Positions 25,192-40,100 of a stretch of DNA of 64,000 nucleotides are shown piece after piece (position 1 is the first letter of the stretch; every line of letters begins with the position of its first letter). Below the pieces are notes generated by a model. The model did no database searches, had not been told where the DNA came from, and worked only from the letters and a program-made list of their open reading frames with translations. The DNA lies in contig JARCOQ010000002.1 of NCBI GenBank assembly GCA_029207755.1, positions 54,153,172 to 54,217,171 of the forward strand. Direction: 5' to 3'. The DNA is from Chamaea fasciata (Eukaryota > Chordata > Aves > Passeriformes > Sylviidae). The position numbers and the translations under genes were made by a program.

Positions 25192-28100
25192 CACTCTGTC
25201 ACTGTCTCTGTTAAAAAGGAAGGACATTACATTACAGAAAAAAAAAATACTATTGAGAGGTTAGAGTAGGTTAGAAACTGACTATGAGTCAAGAACATGC
25301 TGCTGCAAGAAACTTCAATCCAGTTGTCTGATGTACAAACAGAGGCTTCATAAGGGGCAAAGGATGAAATGTTTCTGTCCCACACAGCACTATTGAGAAC
25401 CTGTCTGGAGTACAAATTTGTAAAAATATCATGAAGATGACAGAAGAAAGTAACACTGCTTCTGAGAGCTTTAGAAAACAGACTGATGAGAAATGATTTT
25501 CAAGAATTTTGTTGCTTCTATCTAGAAGAGAGAGACCTAAAGCAAATGAGAAACAGAGGTCAAATGTTTTCCACATCTTCCAAAATAAACAGTTTTCATA
25601 AAGTACTGCAATCAATGGTTTCATTTTGCACCAGGCATGGAATGGAAGGTTCTTTGCCACAGAAGATAACCAAAAATAAGAGAAAAACACTTTCAAAAGG
25701 TAGTGATATGGGGAAACACAGATACTAGGAATATATAGCACTTTCAAAGCAGTGCCAAGAACATGCACTTAATCTTCCCAGAGAAGGAAGGTGGCTAAAA
25801 GGACTTCCTCAAGACCCTAACAAGATTAATATTTTAATTTGTGCACAACATTAATTCTACACACCCAACTTTCAGAGTATCCCACCAAACTGCCCCCACA
25901 ACCAGTTGAAGAACGTTACTGTCATCACCAGAAGCTTCTAAAGAGATTTCATTCATCAAATATCTTTTGGTATTAGCTGCCAAGTAGACAGCTGTCCTAG
26001 TACTGAAGTCCTCCCTTTCGAGGTTCCTCTTCTTTACCTGGTAATGTTTTGTGCTAGTCTAGTACATATTGTATATAACCACTTTTTTCTCCTCATTTCT
26101 GGTTATAGAAATTTGCTGTCTTCATAGAACTCAAGCACCTTTTGTTTTACTTTATACTGTATAAAATATAAATATATTATCTCTATAAACCATATGTTAA
26201 GCTGATTTTTACAGTGGAACAGCTGCCTTGGATTTGCTGGGATGGTTCAAAGAGCTCTCAAGAGCACTTACTCTAAAATCACTGGAGCAGGTTTGTATTC
26301 CTCTGACAGAGCTGCCGGTGAATGTTCAGCAAGCACAAACCTACTTGTGATGTGATATGAACCAGGTGCTAAGAGGGAAACAGGATGGACATTTGAATAG
26401 GGAGGTGCTGCTTCAGTGACTGATACTGAAAAGAAATTATTTTTAAGCAGGAGGTGTTGATTGCTGCTTCAGTCCCAGCCTAGATTTTAACAAAATTGTG
26501 TCACATGCACAGTATTTTCCTGTCTTATCCTTCTGACTGAAAAGAAGATTAAATGAAAAAAATAATGTGTGATATACTCCTAATGACTTATCCTGTAAAA
26601 CTGTGGTACCCAAGCTCAGCTGAGATCTACAGTCATCGTCTTAAACCCCTTATCACCTATAGTGTTCACACACAAACTGTATTTCTCTCCAATCTCATAA
26701 ATTCTAATTAGCTTCAACTCTGAAGCCTTATAGTTTCTGATAAAGGAGATCATAGTATCTCACTTTGCTGTGGGAGCCCTCAAGAAGGAAAATAGAGCAT
26801 TTGAATGATAGTCTGATACAATGTTAATAACCTACAAGCATTATGTTCAGACCTGATATACTTAATTAAGAAAATTACATTCGTCCCATTTGGAAGTTCC
26901 TGAGAAATACTAGGACAGATAAAAGTAAAACGTTTACAAAATGAAAGCAGCCCTTTAGCAATGTAGTTTTGATGACTACCCTTAAGGAAAATTCATATCA
27001 CAAATGTATTTTGTACTAGTGTAGTTCATCATAGAGAAATCCAGAGCTGGCATCTGAATTACACACTTACTGGTTTTAACTGGAAAAGTGCTGAAGGGTT
27101 TACTGCACTGCTGGTATGACATGTTGCCTGCAAACTGGGGAACCCATTTTTCCTTGAATTACTGTTTGGTCTTCCTTTATCTAATGCTGCCTTTAAAGAT
27201 ACAAACCCCAGTCGTTTCTCACATTTTATAATTTGTGCCTTTAAAGACAACGATCTGCTGTACTCAGTGCTTTCTTCCCTTCCGTCCTAGGCTTGTCCTT
27301 TTTATCCCCAGCCTTTATGGCATGGAAACCAATTTGCTTTGTATTTCCTCCTGGCAAGCCCTTGTGCTTCTTTTCACCTCTGCAGGCTTACTTTGCTCCT
27401 CAGACAGGCTTTTTGAGTGCTACCTTGGAAATTCAACTAGAATTTCCCTGGGTTAAACTCAGTTTCACTTTGACTGTATATTCCCAAATATTTTTTGCAG
27501 CATTACAGCACTCTGACTATCTTCTTTACTCCAAGAGAGACCTATCCTGTGTCAACAAAAATAACATCTATTTCCACTACTGTAACTTAAATCTAGACTG
27601 CCTGCCATGTCTGCCTGCACTGAGGCAAACCCTCCAGAATGATTTAGTGTTCTTGCAGACATGTAGGGTGCTCCATACACAAATAATGATGTGCAACATG
27701 TTGAGCTAGTTTTAAAAGTATCCTTTCCATAGGAAGTGTTGACCAAAAATTTAAGAACCAATATATTTTGCCTTATATGAAACAAAACCTATAATGCATG
27801 GACTCTTTGCCATCACCTTCCTCACTTACTTGTTTTTCTCCACTTTCTCTTTCTTTCTGCTGGAAAATAGTAGGGGAAAGGGTAAATAGGAAGCAGTGGA
27901 GTGAATGCAGAAATTCTCAAATTTCTCTCCTTCTAAAGAGTCTCGTTCTCTGTTTTCTTGCTCTCCCTTCCCCTGTCTCTCATAAGCACAGTTTTAAAAT
28001 AGAAAGGAAGAAAGTAAAAGAAGTCCTGAATCTTTTTAATCCTCCCTCACCTTTACCACTAAGAAGGGGAATAAGCCAATGAGATGCACATAAGAATGAA

Positions 28101-31100
28101 GAGATCTTCCATATTTTCAAGACAATCTACTCCAAAAACCTTCCCAAATTAAACCAGCTTATTTCATTCTGATCATGGATATCTGTAAGGTGACAAGATA
28201 CAGTGATTTTCTTTTAAGTAAAGTGAACAACTTGAGATGTTATTTTATGCCTGAAGTTTGACTTTGATATCCATTAAAGATCTTCTCCTTCCAAAGGTGA
28301 CAGAGAAAAAGCAGCTGTGGACAGTTAAGTTACAGCTGAATCTTCAGTAATGCCTTCTGCAGGAATCTCCCTGTCTTAAATATTCATGGAGTTTTTACCC
28401 TCTTCCTGTCTCTCTTCTCAAATTTAATTTGCTCTCAACCCTTTGCAGCATGACACATATCCCCATGGAATTCACCTCTGTATTTCAGAGGGATATTTGG
28501 CTTTTCTACATGCACAGAAATTGCATTCCCTCTGCTGAATCAGAAGATGCTCAGATCTGTGTGTGAACTGGATTTGTTGTGCAATCAGTGGTTGCTCTGT
28601 GAAAGCTGCCTAAGCTATGGAAGAGCAAGGATCAACAAAGAGTCCAACTTCAGGAGAGCAGGGTAGAAATTCAACCCCATTGCCCTCAGGATGGGTGGCT
28701 AACACAGCCATCTGCTTGTGAACACGTCACAAAGCAGGAAATATTCTGGCAATGGGGCCCCACACAGCTGCTGCCATCCTTTTCCCTGTGAAACCTGTAT
28801 CTGTGCCAGACACCCACACCACCAGACAAGCACACCATGGAGACCTGCAGGCCTAAACCACTGAGCAATGAGCTCTGGATATTTATGGTCCCTACTGAAG
28901 CAGCGTCTCCAATGTTGGGCAGTGCAGGGTGTCAGGCACAACACACAGCTGGGTGGGTAAGAGAGGGAGGTTTTGCTGTCAGGCTAAACTTAAAGGGGCA
29001 TTGCAATTGCTCAGCATTATGCAAAGTGTGAATCAGCATAAAGTAGGTAAGAATTATTTTGTTTTTCACCAACACTTGAAGCTCTAAATTCCATTGAGTG
29101 CAGCTAATTATAGGATAGTTCTTTGTATAGGGAACAACATGGTGCAAAGGAGTGCCCATATTTATTATCATCTCTTGACAGAGCTTTAAAATGTCTGCTT
29201 ATAAAATGGTTTCTAGTTTTCCATATAAAAATATGTCTTCGTTAGTTATCAGTCTATTGCATTTCTCTCTGGCAAAAAATTTTATTTACTTTCCCCAAGT
29301 TGTATCAGTTTTAGCCATCATAATAATCAGTAAGCTATTTCCCTGTCTTTATCCTGATCTATGAGATTTTCCACACAATTTTCTCTCCCGGTCCTGGTCA
29401 GGCGGGGAACAAATTGCACAGCTGGACTTGGGGAACTTGACATGTAGCCAACCAAATGTCTGCTGGAAAGACTCTGTCTCCTCTCAGAATTGTGTAAGGT
29501 GATTATCACCATACACCTGCTCAGAAGCAATTAATCCCTGCAGGTGATGACCAAGGTGATCATGCAAGTTCTTGCAAGTATAGACAAACCCATTAAAGAA
29601 CTACATGGAAATATCCAAGTTTATCATTTATTCTGAGCTGAACACTCAATTCCCAGCTTACCTCAAAGGCAGAAACTCTGTTTCAGTTCACCCTTTATTC
29701 AATAAAAGTTATTTTGCTTTTCTGTCAAGTGCAGCAAATTATTTAAGCCTCAACTTTACTGGAAGGGCAATTTAATTAATTCGTGGAGTTATTCTTTTAA
29801 TTGGATTTGGGTGAATCAACTTTTCTGAAACTCAGAAAAGGGGGTTATTGGCTTGACTTAACAGATGCTATTCTTACAATTTTGCTAGCCCCAGAAGCAA
29901 GGTTATTTCTCTCTGAGGATGTCAGTCTGAGACAGTGGCATCCACTGCATTTTTATTGTCTTACTAATATAAAAATTCAAGAAAATTGAATAGTAAAATC
30001 ACACTCTCTCCTTCTGGATGCATTTTTAAATGATGGAAATATTAATTAGATGACACCAAATTGATCATCAGGCTATATCCTTAACTGTCAAGGAGAAAAG
30101 AAAGTCAGTTAAAGGGAAAAATATTCACATTTAGGTGATGAAATATTCTTGTCAACTTCATCATGCAACTGTGGTGATTGATCCACCTGAGCTCAGGCTG
30201 GTTGATGACACGAGAGTGATGTCCACAGAAGTGTTGTCAGTTGCCTTCGCTGTATTAGAATAAAGTAAATTCAGTAAAACAGTGAAGAACAACCAGACTA
30301 GTCTACGCTAAAATAACAGTAGGTTCCTCCTGTATTCTGGCAGGACTAGATAATTGAGGACATATACAAAACTAGCACTGAAGCAAATAAAAAACTCTCA
30401 AGAAAATTTTCTAACCTAAATCTTGAGATGCAAGACATGCAAGACTCTATCAACAAGATAAGTCAAGGGAAGGATTTTTCTTTATCTCTTTTTGAAGCAG
30501 TGAATTCTTGAGCCACTGGGAAGCACAGGTTATTATAGTCTCATTTCCAAATAATAGGAGCTTCTGGATGGTGCCGTAATGTAAAAAATGCTCCTGCTTT
30601 CACTCCCCTTTCCTACCCAGTGCACAGACAGGGGTAGGCAGTGTGTTTGTGTTTATACACCATGTAAAAGCCTCATCTGAGTCTGGGACTGAGCACATGG
30701 TCCCTGATGGCCCCAGGGATGGTGTGAAATGAGAATCAGACACAGTTCTTTCCTCCAGAAGTTTCTAAGTCTGATAAGACAAGAAATACTGTAAAAATAA
30801 ACAAATGCAAAGGGGTGAAATAATGTCACACTGCCTACCCACTGCCAGAGCTGGAACCCTTAAAACAATGCAGGATGGTTTTGCACCTGCTTCTACAAGA
30901 TCAGCAGTGAACAGAGTCAGAGAAAGCCCCTCACAAAGGGAGACATTCAGTGCTACCAAAGAGACTATGTATCTGAACTTCTTAAAAAACATATAAAACC
31001 CAACCCCACAATAACGTAAAGTTCCTCTAACAGCGATATAAGACAAAACTGGAATTCAGGTAAGGCAATGAATTTGCATTCTATGGCTGCACTTGTAAAC

Positions 31101-34100
31101 ACCAAGGTAGATGTTGACATTTAATTTTCTCACATTTATATTCCTAAGAGAAATTACATGTTCAGTTTACACAGATTTATTGCCTTAATTGCTTAGCAGC
31201 TCTTGGTATAATATTTAAAAGGTCAAAAAAAATTTTAATACGTATTGTGAGGTCCTGAGTCCCTGTGAATTACAATTATAAAGCCTTCCCTCTAAAACAA
31301 AGAGCAGTCTAGATGTGAATGTGCACAAATGAAATGGCTTCAGAGCTGGGAAGAGGAGGTAAGGGCTGTTTTAAGATACCTGCAAAAAAGCACATTTGTG
31401 GAGGTAAATGCTATCTTCTCTGGGGGTAGATATATGGGTGCACAGTTGCACCTGAAGTCTTCAGGTGTGAACTTCTAATTGCCTTTCCTAAGCAAAGACC
31501 CTGTGAGGGAAGAGAGCTTGCGGTTCTGCTCCTAAGGAAGTCTGATAAGATCATCCACTCCCAAGCACTGGGACTAAACTAATGTTTTCCATTCATACTT
31601 TGTAGTAATGGGAAAATTAGGGGGCTTATTAAAGAAAACTTTTTTGCACAAAGCTTTTCTCTCTTTCAAATGCTTTCAGATTCTGAGGAAAAAGATCTTC
31701 TTTTTCTTAATCAACTGTATATTCCTATTTTCCCAATGAAATGTCAGTATTTTTAAAGAACATTTATTTCCCAAACAGTTCTAGTAGATATCTTATGCCA
31801 ATGACTAATTATGTAACTGATGATCATTTAGAGGTTAATATACGATCTTGTGTAGTGCAAGTTAGCTCTGCTGAAGTCCAACAAGCCACAGTAAGGCAGC
31901 AAATTTTCCAAGATACTGTGAAGTCTGTAGCCCTGCACCACACTGTCATCTCTCTGGTGATGCCAGCCTCTCAACCTGCAGTGATTAATGTACCGAGTCT
32001 TATCCATCTCCTTCCCCATTCAGATCAGGGCTGCATGCACCACTGGCCATGTGAGCGTGGGCAGGAGTGTATTCCCTCGTCCTAATTCCTTTGCACATTT
32101 CCCACTTGCACAAGGCCTGAACAGCTTATGAGCTGCCCACTGTGGCTAGATAGTAAATTGCTTCAATCAAACAACTTCTCACCCCGCAATGATGACATGT
32201 ACTGTGACTTCCGTGCAGGACTCCTGCTGCTAATTTAGCTTAATAAGAACTTGCAACATCACAAAATCATTTGGCAACAGCAGTATTAGGATTCCAGCCA
32301 GCACTGTTGCCATGAAATGAAGGGGAGTTTAATCTTCTAAACCAGGGAATGATGTTTTAGCTGGAAATGCTATTGACTGTGAAGAATTTAATCTGAAAAT
32401 AAGGATATGGAGTTTTTCAAACTACAGCATGTACCTCATCAAACCAGTATGACATTACACTGACCGTACTGTAGTTTTTACAAATCCTAGCTTAATACCA
32501 TAATCAGTACCTTTATTTTGAATTCAGGTTTTCATCTGATTTTGATGGAAAAAGAAATGTCAGAAAATGGTATTCTCTGTGCTTCCTCAAACTAATATTG
32601 CTCTGAACAAAATTCCCTGGGACTGTGCAAGTAGAAAATACAGCAGCATTTAAGGTTTTGTTGTCATCTTCTAGATTATCACACCAGAGTTGGATGCTAG
32701 AAATTAGAAAAAAACCTCTCCAGACATTGAATCTATGCAAAACACTTGCTGTCATCTGCCCATTTTCTAAAATCCTCATTCACAAAGTTCCCTGAGGTAG
32801 ATTTCTCCATAAAGGGAAGGAGGTTAGATGATGAAAGAAAATTGTCTCTTTGCTTCAATCTGCATTTAGCCTACCCTTTTCCCTGCTTAGACTTTGCTAT
32901 TTTCATTTATTCTGCAGAGAGTTCTACAAATACTTCATGTTTATATTGTCCCTTCTTGTATACCTATACTAACAATCCAATAAATTGAATCTTTCCTGTT
33001 GAATTAAGCCCCTACACTTGTTGTGGTTTGTTTGAGACCTGGTACGTTCTGTTTTCATTGTACAATATTTTAAATTGTGTATGTACGCAGAGGCAGACCC
33101 CCATCTTCAATCCACAGAGCTTCACCAGGTAGGAGTGAAAACTGAACAGGACACTCCAACCAAATCTGGATGAAAAAAACTCTACCAGCCCTCAGATCTA
33201 CATAGATTCCAACCTGCTTTCATTTTCACTAAGAGGCAACTTTGGGGTACCAGCCTTTTACACAGATTAAATGTAAATTTCTTTCTAGAATTTTCATTCC
33301 CAACTACTCTATACTGGATTTACTAAGGAAAAGAAAAGGTCTCATTGTACATTTCCATCAAATAGTCAGTAATGCTAAACTAGTCAGCACTGCACCACTC
33401 ACAGTAGGTCCTCCTGAGATTGCATCCACTCAGCCTGTCCCCTCTCAGGGCATGTTTAATGCTTTACCATTGCTATTTCTCAATATCTCATGTCCTCCAT
33501 TTTTCCTCAACAGCAGCACTGCCATCCCTACATGGCTCCCAGGGTGGACCACTGCTTGGCCAATAACACCGTGAGGAGAGGGTGAGGCGGAATCTCTCTT
33601 TCCAACAATGATGTAGCCAAAGCAGGTCACAGAAGGCCTTGCCTTTTCCAAGCCTGGCTTCTGTCTGCTCTTCTGCCATCCTTCAGATCAGACTAGCTAG
33701 AGAGAAGGGACTGGGAATTCCAAATCCTTTAGCAGACCATCTATAGTGATAACCTTCCCTTTAAGCAAGTGCTCTGTTTTATTATGGGAGCTCTGTAGCT
33801 TGACCAGTTGCTGCTGCAGACAGAAGATTTATTCATCTTAAGTGAGAAAAGAGACTTGCTTTTCAAACCAAAAGAGGATTTTTAAAATTTTATTTAAGAC
33901 AAAGCTTAAACTATTAAGCTGTTCCAGTGTGGGTGTAAAATACAGCACCGGATCCAGTACGGTATTTCGTCAATAAATATGAGAAGCAGAAACATGGGAC
34001 TTCTTGCAATTTCAGATCAGTTTTTGAAAGCAATTTCTCAAGGCACTTCTGTGGCAGGGTATATATGCACTCAGCCCAGTGAGTGAACAAAGGAGTCAAA

Positions 34101-34270
34101 GCTAGGGTAGCCAAATGTAGAGACTTGTGCAATGAAAACACATTCAGTAACCCATAAAACATACTGATAGGGCTGAAATCAGCAGGTGCAACAAAAATAT
34201 AGATAACAACATTCCACAGGCCAGGCACCCCATGGGCATAATCTGCCCTGTAAGTCTGCCCAAGCACAGG

Positions 34271-34297
34271 TTCTTCTTCTTTTTTTTTTTTTCTTCC
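34271..34297 (+). repeat. Pyrimidine-rich (TTC/T) tract
   Basis: TTC units run into a long T run, followed by TTCCAG. It looks like a polypyrimidine tract with an AG, but no exon or open frame with splice support follows it. Confidence 0.8.
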
Positions 34298-36779
34298 AGG
34301 GGTCAAGTACAATTCAACATTTCTTGAGGCTCTGGGACATAAAGAAGCTGTCAGAATTACCCTTGGGAGTAGTGCTACTTTGTTTTGCTCATTTATTTTT
34401 ATGTGCAGGACAGGGTAAGCACCAAAAAATATTTTCCTGCCAGGAGCAGGAAGGGGGATGGTTGCTGGTTCAGCAGCTTAGATTGCTTCACACAAAGGAA
34501 CTGCCCTTGCCCCTGTGCTCGAGCAGCCAGGCAGTTAACACTTATGCAAATGCCTGTCCATACACCATGGGACCTCCAGTTGTGCAAAATAAGATTGCTT
34601 GCAATGTCCAAAACCCTGCCCAAGAACACGCAGCTGGAACAGGGGGTGGCCACATCACTATGACTAATGAATGCAGGCTATCAAATAATCAAGGAACTTC
34701 CGGCCTCAGACGTGTTTGGGAAACTTTACTGTGCTCTGGGAAGTTATTTTCACTTTTTGTCCTGGATGCTTACGGGTGTGGCAGTGCCAAAGACTTAAAA
34801 TGGGAAGGGTCAAATTTGTTTAACCCTTAAATACTTGTTTGCTGAACACTGTTTCCAGCAGGAAAATCTGGATTGCACATTTAAAGAAAAAGAAAAAACC
34901 AAACAGAAATGTGGCTAAAATCCTATGAGTAACGGAGCAGCTTAAGGAATGTGTAAAAACTGCTCAGAAACAGCAAAACAAAACAATCATTATTTTTGCA
35001 CTCTAGTCTGTCCCTAGTGGGTTGTTTGCAAACCCCAGTAGGTTGCTTAATACTTCTCTGGCTGTTACCTGCTGGGATATATGTCTGTGACCATTCAGCA
35101 CCACAGAGCTAAAACCGAAAGCAGCTGGCATATAAGGAAGGCTTCGTTACGCTAACTGCAACAGTATTTTTCAGAATATCTGTCATCCTGGAGGAACAGA
35201 CAGGATCCATGAAGATGATGTGGTTTGCACAACTTTATCCAAATATTGTAGATCCAACTGCATTCCATGCACACTCCCGGGCTTCTCCTCCAGAGGCTTG
35301 TTTCTGTTGTATCACAATGCTCCCCTTCTAGTGCTATAAACTAAAAGAGAAATCCTTGAATAGAGATTCCCCTTAGAGTTTGGAGTCTCCTAGCTCCCCT
35401 GAGGGGAGCCTTTTAAAACTCATTAAAGCTCATACCTCTGGCACTCTGTTTTGTAACAGTGTTGTGTCAAGTTATGCCAACCACATGCTGGGTAAAGACT
35501 TCTCCATCTTAATGTCTGTTCACTCTGCTCCATCTTACCATGCCGCATCTTACCATCCACATCAAGCCACAGTCTTGGTACAGAAGAATTTCAGATCATT
35601 ACTGTCTTTCAAGTTACAATCCAGCTTTGCCATACTCTCTGCTACACCAGGAGGATTGCTTTTCTCACCCTTCACACCCAGCAGGAGACCAAGTCAGTTG
35701 CCTGGGGTCCAAGACCTTTACTTTTTCTCCTACTATCCCTTAGCTGCCACTGATGTATCACTTCTTGCTACCTACTGCCTGTTTGGTCTCCCCAGTTCAG
35801 CCTTCCAATGTAATCAATGCTATACCTTCTTCAGCTACCCTGCTCAAAACCACCTATTTCCCACCAATGTCCAGTCCTCCAAAGCTTTTATCTTGCTTTA
35901 TCCTTTTCACCTGTCACAACCTCCTCTCATGCCTCACTTTTCCCAGACCTTTTTAACACAGGCAGGGTTAATAATGAAATGAAACAGCTGAGAAATGAGA
36001 AGGGCAAAATCTTCTCATTCAAATTTTTTTTTCCGTCTCCTGTTTTTAAGGGAAAAAATCCAAACACAATTTAAAGGGCTGAATATGGCTGAAATTACAC
36101 TGGAGGGGAGGGACAATCTGTTCCAGCTCAGAAGGCGGTGGGAAGAGAGTCCAAGCAAAAGCAAATTGTCTATCTCCTACTGTAAAATGGAAGAACAATA
36201 GTATTAATTGTCTTCCATCCTGTATGCAAGGGTTTGGCAAACCTGCCCTGGCTGCTGTATTACCATCAAAGCTGAAATGCTATGACATATGCCCACTGAG
36301 AAACTGTAAAAGCAGAGCAGCAAAAAGGATGCGGGGGCTGCAGGAGGGAAGATTTGAAAGGCAAACTATGAATAAAACTGGGTTTAAACACATCTGCAAA
36401 AGAAAAGGGACAGCGATTTTCTTACCAATATTTGAAGGGTCTGCACACCAAGGGGAGTTACCTCCTCCAGGAGAAAGGATACAATTAGGAACAGTGGATG
36501 AAATCACAAGGTGAATTTAAACTGCCCATTGTGAAGGGGAAAAAACAAATCCTCTTTACAAAGGAAGATATTTTAGGAAGCAGGCATCCCATTTCTTGGA
36601 GTGTGGAGAACCAATCCAACAGAAGCACGTTGCTTGCCTCAGTCCTATACTGCCAGGGGCACACAGTAGCAGACCCAATGTGGGTTTTTCATCTGTTCAC
36701 TCCACGTTCTGGATTAAATGATCACAAATGCACTATTTGTATCTATTTATTAAAACAGTTTACAATGGTAGTCCCAAAA

Positions 36780-37147
36780 CAGAGTTGGGGTTGTTCAGCC
36801 TGGAGAGGAGACCTTATAGCACTTTCCAGTACCTAAAGGGGGCTACAGGAGATCTGCAGAGGGACTTTTTACAAGGATATGTAGCGATAGGACAAAAGGT
36901 AAAGGCTTGAAACTGAAAGAGGGTAGCTTTAGATTAGATATTAGGAAGAAATTCTTTCCTGTGAGTGTGATGAGGCACTGAAAGAGGTTGCCCAGGGAAA
37001 TTGTGGATACACCATCCCAGGCAGTGTCCAAGGCCAGGATGGACTAGGCTTTGAGCAACCTAGCTTAGCAAAAAGTGACCCAGCCCATGATTGTCAGTAC
37101 ACAATTTTTAAGGCCCCTTCCAACCTAAGCCATTCTATGGTTCTGTG
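36780..37147 (+). mobile_element. CR1 LINE 3'-end fragment, best preserved in the window
   Basis: The sequence starts with GTTGGGGTTGTTCAGCCTGG and AGAGGAGACC, passes through TTAGATATTAGGAAGAAATT then CTTTCCTGTGAG, GAGGTTGCCCAGGGAAATTG, CCAAGGCCAGGATGGACTAG, and ends CCTTCCAACCTAAGCCATTC TATGGTTCTGTG. This is the ordered CR1 3' end, including the octamer-type ATTCTATG tail. About 370 bp remain, 5'-truncated, + orientation. It matches my memory of the consensus better than the other copies here, so it may be younger. Confidence 0.92.
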
Positions 37148-40100
37148 GCTGACTGTCTGTTCCATGTACCACAGCCTGGCATCACTTCACTTTCCTCTGC
37201 TGGCAGCACAAGTGCCGCTTCAATTATTAACGAAGGAGTGGGGTTTTTTGAAGCTTTTGTTATCCCAATATATTAAATCTGTCTTGGAGTTGTACTACTG
37301 TGTAATTAAATTTAATGCATCTGAGTTGGAGGCGCAAATAAGGAGGATGCTGCAGGAGCAGCAAAATGATGGGATTTTTCTCCAGCTGATGACACACACC
37401 CGAGTGTTTCCAATTTTCAAATTGTGACTCTAATGGTTCATTCCTGTTCTTTAGCAGGGGGCATGTGTGAGACAGAGACACAAGGGGCAAGCACTGAGCT
37501 GCTTGTTTTGTAAAAGTCAGTAGCTACACAGCATATCTGAACTCAGATCAATAGCTCAGCCCAGAAACTGGGAGGGGGGACGTTCAGAATGCAGACTTCA
37601 GGTGGTAATTTCCTATTTAGTTTGGACAGTACAGAGCTTACTGATCCTCCTTGTCAGCACACACAGACGTTATGGGAACTTGGAACATGTCTAAACATCT
37701 AAAGAGCAGCAAGAGGATGGGAAAATTAGGAGTCCTATCCCAGATAGCTGCAGGCAGGAGGTTCACCATTCCTCAGCTGCATGTTTGCATTTTTTTGGAA
37801 CTCAGGAAATCTCCAGTCTGGACGGTGAGGTGAGTACCACTGACTTACTTATGCTGGAGAACCACCCACAAGTCCCAGTAAGTAATGTTCCCCCATGCCA
37901 GGAAGCACTTTAAAGAGTGCATCCTATAAAATAGGATCTGGATCACACCTTTTTAGATTCACTGAGATAGTTCAGGCATTCTGACACAGGAACATCTGCC
38001 CCCCATTGTCCAGATTATGTTTTGTGGGAGCTCAGTTCTCTGTTAACATTACATTAGTGGGAACATTCATGAACAATCAGTGAATTCACTGTGAGGAAAA
38101 AGAAGTTCTTGCTCTTACAGAGTCTTCCTTTATTTGTCTTGGATCATGCCATTTTCTTTGTTCATGTATCATCAGCACAGGATCAAGCCGGATGCACCAT
38201 TTCAGCAGCCTGATATTTAAGCACATATTTACAGGAAAAAGGTATTCCCTGAGCAGCTCTTGACTCAGAATTCGGACTCTGCCAGACTGGCAGAGCCCAT
38301 GGGTTTCAGCTATTATACAGGACCACAATACAAGGCTCATCTCCTGTCAAGAATTTGGGTGGATGCCTGATTTATTTTCAGAGGCAAATTTTTGGCTTGA
38401 ATCTTGCATTTTAATGCCATGCATTAAATGAAACACTACACAGAGAACATCAAGGAAGAAATTCAGCTCTCTTGTGATGAACTGATTCCTCCTACCGTGT
38501 GCCAGGTATGTCTCATTGCCTTGAAGTTTTCCAACACCACAGAACATTTTGATTTCTGTTCCCCTTATGGTGGGCTTCTTGGGCACAAGGTATAAAGCAC
38601 AAATGGCAGAAAGTGTCCTCCTTACAGCAAAGTGTCTCTTCAAAGTCAACATGCTTTAGGCACTTCTGTCATTTTCACTCCCAATATGCCCTTCACACAG
38701 CTCCTGACTTCAGTAAACAGTATGTTGCTAAGAAGTGAGTTGTGTTCATAACAACTCTATGAGGCAACCAGGAAAGGAGATACATTTTTCCCACTGCCTT
38801 TTCTCCCTTGGGTTGTGCAATCCCAAAATGCCCTATAAATAAAACCAGACACATATAAACATACAGGCTCCAACCTCTGCCAAGCAGTCCGTGATGAAAC
38901 TTCCAGGGGCACCCGGAGCCTGCCTCTGCAACCCAAAGATCACGAATCCTTGTTCTGAATTTTCTCCTCGTTTTAACCTGTACAACTAATTATGACTTCT
39001 TGCCCACACATAGTTTCTATTGAAAGCACACACATCCATTCCAAGCCTTCCTGTACAAAGACAGGTTCTTGACTGTTTTCTGTCAGACTGTCGTGGGATT
39101 TCCATTGTTCCAGGTATGAAAAGTCAGTCTCAGTCAGGAGAGTATACTGGTACAGGGCCTTGGGAAAAGGCAGTAAGAAGATCACTAAGGACCAGATTCT
39201 GGACCTGGAAAGGAACCTGTTTTCCTCCTGAAAACATGCTGGAGTGAACACAGTAGATTTTCCATTTACATTGATTTACCAGAGGTTTGAAGGACACTAT
39301 GCTCCCTTGTCAAGCTCTTCTTTTCTTAGTACAAACAGGGACATGGGTCTAAGTTGGAGCAGTTCTTCTACAGCATGCCCGAAAAACACATGGAAACAAA
39401 ATAGTCAAAAAAATCCTGAAGAATAAATGGGCTTTAAAATAAGTGTTTGATAGAGTATGAAAGCCAAGAACACATTAAAATTTTAGAGGACCATGGATCA
39501 TGAAGATTCCTTTGGAGTTTTGGTTTTTTGCAAGTTTTTGCACTTTAAGTAACAAACTTCAAACCATGGATGTGGGAAAGGGTTATTCCCAGGCTTACAA
39601 GGGAGTTTTTGTCAAAGACTCATCTGACTGCATGCCTGATACCTGACTCATGAATCTGCACATCAGATCATGATATATCTTCTTTCTCTCCCCTTTCTTT
39701 CCTTCATCCATCAAACACCAAATCCTTCTCTAGCTTACTATATACCCTTCACTTTCTGTTTTGCTGGTCTTGCCACTTTGCAGCAGTCCTTGCTCCTGGT
39801 ATCTTCTCACCTTATCAAACTGAACATCTACTTTCACTTATGCATTTTGAAGTGCCTTCCTTTTTGCCCATGAGTCTCTCACCATGTGAGAGCTGTGGTG
39901 CAGGTCCCAGTTAGTCACTGCCTGCATGTCCCAGGAACTGCTGTCTGGGCTTTCCAGGCGGCTTCCCACCCTTCCTGTGGGCAGCCCAAGGGTGCTCATA
40001 CATCTTCCCTGCCCTTGCAGCCATGGAACTGGCAACCTTGATGAAGTCTTTCCTTGGTGGTACCTCACTAGGGATAGCTGCCAGGGCTACACAATGTGCT

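Larger units (their letters stand above)
19591..36779. other. intergenic, no gene recognised
   Basis: About 17 kb without a supported gene. Two long frames at 19,767-20,321 and 35,380-35,982 open at TTG, not ATG, and show no domain. The stretch contains a 13-base G-rich run (21,518-21,530), a possible LTR scrap near 24.1 kb, a perfect hairpin with FOX-like arms (25,163-25,191) and a pyrimidine-rich tract (34,271-34,297). The rest is unremarkable AT-rich DNA. Confidence 0.5.

Noticed and set aside
34324..34830. 168-codon + strand frame with a hydrophobic start resembling a signal peptide
   Set aside because: It opens at TTG; the hydrophobic stretch LGVVLLCFAHLFLCAG is suggestive, but no family or gene structure was seen.
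35380..35982. 200-codon + strand open frame, the longest in the window
   Set aside because: It opens at TTG, lies in a pyrimidine-rich strand where stop codons are rare, is rich in Ser, Pro and Phe as such strands give, and shows no domain or splice structure.
36780..37147. Short open frames in this stretch
   Set aside because: They fall inside a CR1 3' end and are repeat-derived.
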